Shown piece by piece: positions 8,051-10,556 of a stretch of DNA of 10,556 nucleotides. The stretch is from Odoribacteraceae bacterium. GTDB taxonomy: Bacteria > Bacteroidota > Bacteroidia > Bacteroidales > Marinifilaceae. How positions within the stretch are numbered: the stretch's first letter is position 1; the number at the start of each line of letters is the position of its first letter. The notes below the pieces were generated by a model, which searched no databases, was not told where the DNA came from, and worked only from the letters and a program-made list of their open reading frames with translations. The stretch spans positions 1 to 10,556 of the forward strand of contig JAIRXZ010000136.1 of assembly GCA_031267995.1 (NCBI GenBank), given 5' to 3'. Made by a program: the position numbers and the translations under genes.

Positions 8051-8989
8051 ATGAGACACCTGTCATTCCTCCTCCTTTTGGCGATGGCCGCGGCCGCCGC
8101 CTCTTGCAACGACGACAAAAGCACGCTCGTCGTGTCTGCCCTCCAGGTTACCCTGGACGCCGCCGGGAATCCCCAAAGCCTCCTCGTGCAAACCAATGAA
8201 CCTATTTGGGAAGTTATCTCCGAGGACACCTGGCCAATTATCCAGCAGGATTCCTTCAGCGTCACCATCACCGCTGCCTCTAATCCCTCCCGCGAACCCC
8301 GCGTCGCCCGCTTTTATATCGCTGCCGGCAGTCGCTTCGAGCGCGTGATCCTTACGCAAGAGGGAAGCCTCCACGTCTTTGGCGACCTATACCCGGATGC
8401 CATCAACCCCGTCGGCGTTATATATAAGGTGATGGACGGCGGGCAACATGGCCTTGTTGTCTCGCTCGACCAACTCTCTGCCACACCTTGGGGGCCGATT
8501 ACCGACACCCACGAGACCGATTTTGTCAACGGCAGGCAAAACACGCGAAATATCATCGCCGCCCATGCCGCCGATGCCAATTTCGCCACCGACTACCCCG
8601 CCTTTGCCTGGGTATACGCCAAAAACGGCAACAATCTGGACGGGGCCTGGTTTATTCCCTCCTTCTGGGAAACCTACGAGATGTATAACTTCCTCGTCGG
8701 CAACTTCGCCTACATTATCCCTGGCGGCACCCCGCCAAGCATGCAGCTCAACCTTTCCCGCCCGACGCAAAACATCACCCTCCGCGACGCCTTCGACGCC
8801 AGCGTTGTCGCCGCCGGTGGTACGCCGTTCAGCTACTCCGGTAGCGCGTATTGGAGCTCCTCCGAGGCATCCGTCACCTCTGCCGCCGCCATCTCCTTCC
8901 ACAATGGCTCGGATCCTTTCCACTCGGCCATCAATTACAACAAAGCCACCACCGGCGACCAATTCTTCCGTGCAGTGTATGAATTTTAA
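8051..8989 (+). CDS. Lipoprotein with BACON-like and DUF1566-like domains
   Basis: The 312-residue protein has a lipoprotein signal (poly-Ala core, AASC with Cys19, then NDD). Residues about 26-105 look like a BACON-type immunoglobulin-like beta domain, ending VARFYIAAGSRFERVILTQ, a module usually used for binding or spacing on the cell surface. Residues about 118-312 resemble the DUF1566/Lcl C-terminal fold (related to C-type-lectin/FGE-like folds). VGVIYKVMDGGQHGLVVSLD opens the domain, WFIPSFWE lies in the middle, and AYWSSSEAS, SFHNG and FFRAVYEF close it. The gap to the previous gene is 12 bp, and the leader AAAAAACAATC is nearly repeated before the next gene. It is probably a surface accessory or binding subunit of the SusCD complex; the ligand is unknown. 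The coding strand is C-rich at third positions. Confidence 0.8.
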   Translation: MRHLSFLLLLAMAAAAASCNDDKSTLVVSALQVTLDAAGNPQSLLVQTNEPIWEVISEDTWPIIQQDSFSVTITAASNPSREPRVARFYIAAGSRFERVILTQEGSLHVFGDLYPDAINPVGVIYKVMDGGQHGLVVSLDQLSATPWGPITDTHETDFVNGRQNTRNIIAAHAADANFATDYPAFAWVYAKNGNNLDGAWFIPSFWETYEMYNFLVGNFAYIIPGGTPPSMQLNLSRPTQNITLRDAFDASVVAAGGTPFSYSGSAYWSSSEASVTSAAAISFHNGSDPFHSAINYNKATTGDQFFRAVYEF

Positions 8990-9010
8990 AAACCCACAAA
9001 AACAATCCAC

Positions 9011-10129
9011 ATGAAGAGAATTTACTTATTGACAATCACCTTCCTCCTCATTGCCGCGCCCGCCCTCCAGGCACAGGAGACAAAAGGCACCAGAACCTGG
9101 AGCGCCGAGGAGATCGCCCGCTTCAAACAAGTGAAAGTGACCACCGTCCCCCGCACCGCGGGGGGAAAAGTAACCAACGGGCAGGTCGACCTCGAAACGC
9201 TCAGACAAGCTGTCGCCAGCCCGCTACAGGGCGAACCTTCCCCCGCCCTCAACGCCGAGGATATCACCGGCACGGCCGTGACGCTGGAAAACTTCCGCGG
9301 AAAATATGTCCTCATCGACGTGTGGGCAACATGGTGTGGCCCCTGTCGAGCCGAAATCCCCTCGCTCAAAGCGATGGAGGAGGAACTCGCCGGCCGCGAC
9401 ATTGCTTTCGTTAGCATCTCCGTCGATGAAAATAAAGAAGCGTGGAGCAAGATGGTCAAAGACGATGACATGACCGGCTACCAATTGTGGATCGGCCAAA
9501 ACCACGAGTTTTCGTCCGCTTACGGCATCAACGGCATCCCCCGCTTTATCCTCCTGGACAAGGAGGGAAACATCATCAACGGCAACATCAACCGCCGCCC
9601 CTCCGGCCGCGATTTGCTGCCGACGCTGGAAGCCCTCCTCGACGGGACGATTGACCACCCGACCGCCATCGACTACCTCAAAAACGGATTCCCGCGCGAG
9701 AGCATGGTGGGAAAACCCTCGCCAGCCTTCGCTTACCCGGACATCGACGGCCGCGAGTTGTCGCTCCCCGACCTCCGCGGGAAGTACGTCATGGTTGATC
9801 TCTGGGCAACGTGGTGCGGCTTCTGCGTCCAGGAGATCCCGCACATGAAGACCCTGGAACAGAAGATGCACGGCCGCAACATCGCCTTCGTCAGCATCTC
9901 CGTCGACGCCGATAAAGCCAAGTGGGAGGCCTACGTCAAGGAGCAACAAATGACCGGCACGCAGCTATACGCCGGCGACGACAAGTCGTTTACCGCCCCC
10001 TACGACGTCAACGGCATCCCCCGATTTATCCTCATCGACAGGGAGGGCAATGTCCTCGATCCCAACATGAAACTCCGCCCCTCCAACCCCGATCTGCTCC
10101 CGTTCCTGGAGCAACTCGACGGGATTTGA
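9011..10129 (+). CDS. Periplasmic protein with two tandem TlpA/thioredoxin-like domains
   Basis: The 372-residue protein starts with a signal peptide (MKRIYLL, hydrophobic core, probable cleavage after ALQA) and has no lipobox. After a 50-residue linker come two TlpA/ResA-type thioredoxin domains. The first (about 75-210) has WCGPC with Cys109 and Cys112 and the cis-proline loop GIPRFI at 175-180. The second (about 234-370) has WCGFC with Cys269 and Cys272 and the same GIPRFI at 335-340. Both active sites and both cis-Pro loops are offset by exactly 160 residues, and FRGKYVLIDVWATWCG and LRGKYVMVDLWATWCG match closely, so the gene contains an internal duplication. Most TlpA-like proteins have one such domain. 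It probably reduces or exchanges disulfides in the periplasm, possibly on imported substrates or on the Cys-containing partner proteins; the electron donor is not in the window. It is the last gene of the operon. Confidence 0.93.
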   Translation: MKRIYLLTITFLLIAAPALQAQETKGTRTWSAEEIARFKQVKVTTVPRTAGGKVTNGQVDLETLRQAVASPLQGEPSPALNAEDITGTAVTLENFRGKYVLIDVWATWCGPCRAEIPSLKAMEEELAGRDIAFVSISVDENKEAWSKMVKDDDMTGYQLWIGQNHEFSSAYGINGIPRFILLDKEGNIINGNINRRPSGRDLLPTLEALLDGTIDHPTAIDYLKNGFPRESMVGKPSPAFAYPDIDGRELSLPDLRGKYVMVDLWATWCGFCVQEIPHMKTLEQKMHGRNIAFVSISVDADKAKWEAYVKEQQMTGTQLYAGDDKSFTAPYDVNGIPRFILIDREGNVLDPNMKLRPSNPDLLPFLEQLDGI

Positions 10130-10146
10130 CGGGGCGTCACCCCGTC
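10128..10146 (+). other. Hairpin overlapping the last stop codon
   Basis: GACGGGG (10128-10134) pairs perfectly with CCCCGTC (10140-10146) around a five-base loop, and starts inside the TGA of the double-TlpA gene. No T-run follows directly, so it is more likely an mRNA 3'-end stabiliser or the first part of a compound terminator than a complete terminator. Confidence 0.5.
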
Positions 10147-10160
10147 CCTTCTCGACAACA

Positions 10161-10189
10161 TGCCGCGCGCTCGTGCCCGCGGCATTTTT
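10161..10189 (+). terminator. Rho-independent terminator of the operon
   Basis: TGCCGCG (10161-10167) pairs with CGCGGCA (10178-10184) across a ten-base loop and is followed directly by five T residues. It lies 31 bp after the last stop codon and is well placed to end the fecR/susC operon transcript. Confidence 0.7.
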
Positions 10190-10196
10190 CTTGCCG

Positions 10197-10260
10197 GCCC
10201 GAAGGGCTGAATTTTCATAACCGCAGGTAAGCGAAGCGCAGCTTGCGGTAGTTATCGCCG
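10197..10260. repeat. Left copy of a palindromic intergenic module
   Basis: The module begins with GCCC-GAA-GGGC and the sequence CTGAA, then TTTTCATAACC (10212-10222), then ACCGCA (10220-10225) pairing with TGCGGT (10244-10249) around smaller internal palindromes, and ends with GCGGTAGTTATCGCCG. Its two ends recur at the right edge of the window: GCCCGAAGGGCTGAA at 10542-10556 and GCGGTAATTATCGCCG at 10519-10534. TTTTCATAACC is the reverse complement of a segment in the 34-bp units at 10344-10479. No coding potential is supported. Confidence 0.75.
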
Positions 10261-10267
10261 CCCCCGT

Positions 10268-10313
10268 CTTCTGCCTGAAAGGCAGGATATTTGTCCTGCC
10301 TTTCAGGCAGAAG
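10268..10313. repeat. Perfect 20-bp inverted repeat with self-palindromic arms
   Basis: The arm at 10268-10287 is the exact reverse complement of the arm at 10294-10313, with a six-base spacer. Each arm contains its own triloop palindrome: CTGCCT-GAA-AGGCAG (10271-10285) and CTGCCT-TTC-AGGCAG (10296-10310). The site can therefore form one long hairpin or two small ones. It has no adjacent T-tract and lies about 80 bp past the operon terminator. Confidence 0.9.
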
Positions 10314-10329
10314 TATGAGAGTTCGTTTT

Positions 10330-10350
10330 CCGCCGGTCGTTGACCGGCGG
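10330..10350. repeat. 9-bp triloop palindrome
   Basis: CCGCCGGTC (10330-10338) pairs perfectly with GACCGGCGG (10342-10350) around a GTT loop. Its right arm overlaps the start of the first 34-bp tandem unit. Confidence 0.8.
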
Positions 10351-10479
10351 TTATGAAAATCCGGCTTTTCAAGCCGTCCGGCGGTTATGAAAATCCGGCT
10401 TTTCAAGCCGTCCGGCGGTTATGAAAATCCGGCTTTTCAAGCCGTCCGGCAGTTATGAAAATCCGGCTTTTCAAGCCGT
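10344..10479. repeat. Four tandem 34-bp repeats, each with a triloop hairpin
   Basis: Four head-to-tail units lie at 10344-10377, 10378-10411, 10412-10445 and 10446-10479. The first three are identical; the fourth differs by one base (CCGGCAG for CCGGCGG). Each holds GGTTATGAAAA followed by the palindrome CGGCTT-TTC-AAGCCG. There are no spacers between units, so this is a minisatellite-like array and not a CRISPR. Near-identity indicates recent expansion by slippage or recombination. Confidence 0.95.
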
Positions 10480-10556
10480 TTAGTTCCGGCTTGTCCGGGT
10501 TATGAATAGTCTCGTACTGCGGTAATTATCGCCGCGGAACAGCCCGAAGGGCTGAA
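10480..10556. repeat. Right-edge remnant of the palindromic intergenic module
   Basis: After the tandem units the sequence contains CCGG-CTTGT-CCGG (10486-10498), then GCGGTAATTATCGCCG (10519-10534, one mismatch to 10245-10260), then AGCCC-GAA-GGGCT (10541-10551), ending with GCCCGAAGGGCTGAA, identical to 10197-10211. The window ends at the point where a further copy of the module would begin, so the mosaic probably continues to the right. Confidence 0.7.

Noticed and set aside
9965..10406. Minus-strand open frames over the end of the TlpA gene and the right-hand repeats
   Set aside because: They read through the terminator and the palindromic repeats, share repeat-derived peptides such as MKSRIFITAG, and have no domain or leader.
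10344..10479. CRISPR array
   Set aside because: The 34-bp units are contiguous with no unique spacers, and no cas genes are nearby.

Overview
The window looks like a GC-rich member of the Bacteroidota, probably order Bacteroidales. The evidence is a SusC/SusD (RagA/RagB) pair, a FecR anti-sigma factor with the FecR plus DUF4974 layout, Bacteroidota-type lipoproteins (Cys after AAC or ASC, followed by Asp/Asn-rich residues), and A-rich leaders instead of Shine-Dalgarno sites. I cannot fix the genus; the long STN-bearing SusC and the TlpA partner resemble Odoribacteraceae-type loci, but that is an impression only.

Layout. Bases 1-520 hold no gene. They contain inverted dispersed repeats (1-124), a small palindrome (142-163), a degenerate non-coding array with a 21-bp period (about 193-423) and the presumed promoter/leader. 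Six co-directional plus-strand genes follow: fecR-like anti-sigma (521-1813), susC-like TonB-dependent transporter with an STN signalling domain (1901-5593), susD-like lipoprotein (5607-7046), a lipoprotein resembling the SusCD-associated putative zinc metallopeptidases but without the HExxH motif (7055-8038), a BACON plus DUF1566-like lipoprotein (8051-8989), and a secreted protein with two TlpA/thioredoxin domains (9011-10129). The gaps from susC onward are 8-21 bp, so these five genes look like one operon. A terminator hairpin lies at 10161-10189. Bases 10190-10556 are a non-coding mosaic of short-loop palindromes, including four tandem copies of a 34-bp unit.

How the genes may work together (inference). 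Ligand binding to the SusC/SusD complex would be relayed by the STN domain to the periplasmic part of FecR, which would control an ECF sigma factor. No sigma gene lies within the 520 bases upstream of fecR, so it must be elsewhere. The two extra lipoproteins are probably surface accessories of the transporter, and the double-TlpA protein would reduce or exchange disulfides in the periplasm. There are no glycoside hydrolases, so a peptide, protein or other non-glycan substrate is at least as likely as a polysaccharide.

The most unusual points are the apparent pseudo-metallopeptidase, the heptad (21-bp) expansion in the FecR linker beside a non-coding array of the same period, the tandem TlpA fusion, a change from G-ending to C-ending codons along one co-directional operon, and the palindrome mosaic at the right edge. 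Most of the system is a recognisable SusCD signalling/uptake locus; I do not claim a wholly new system.
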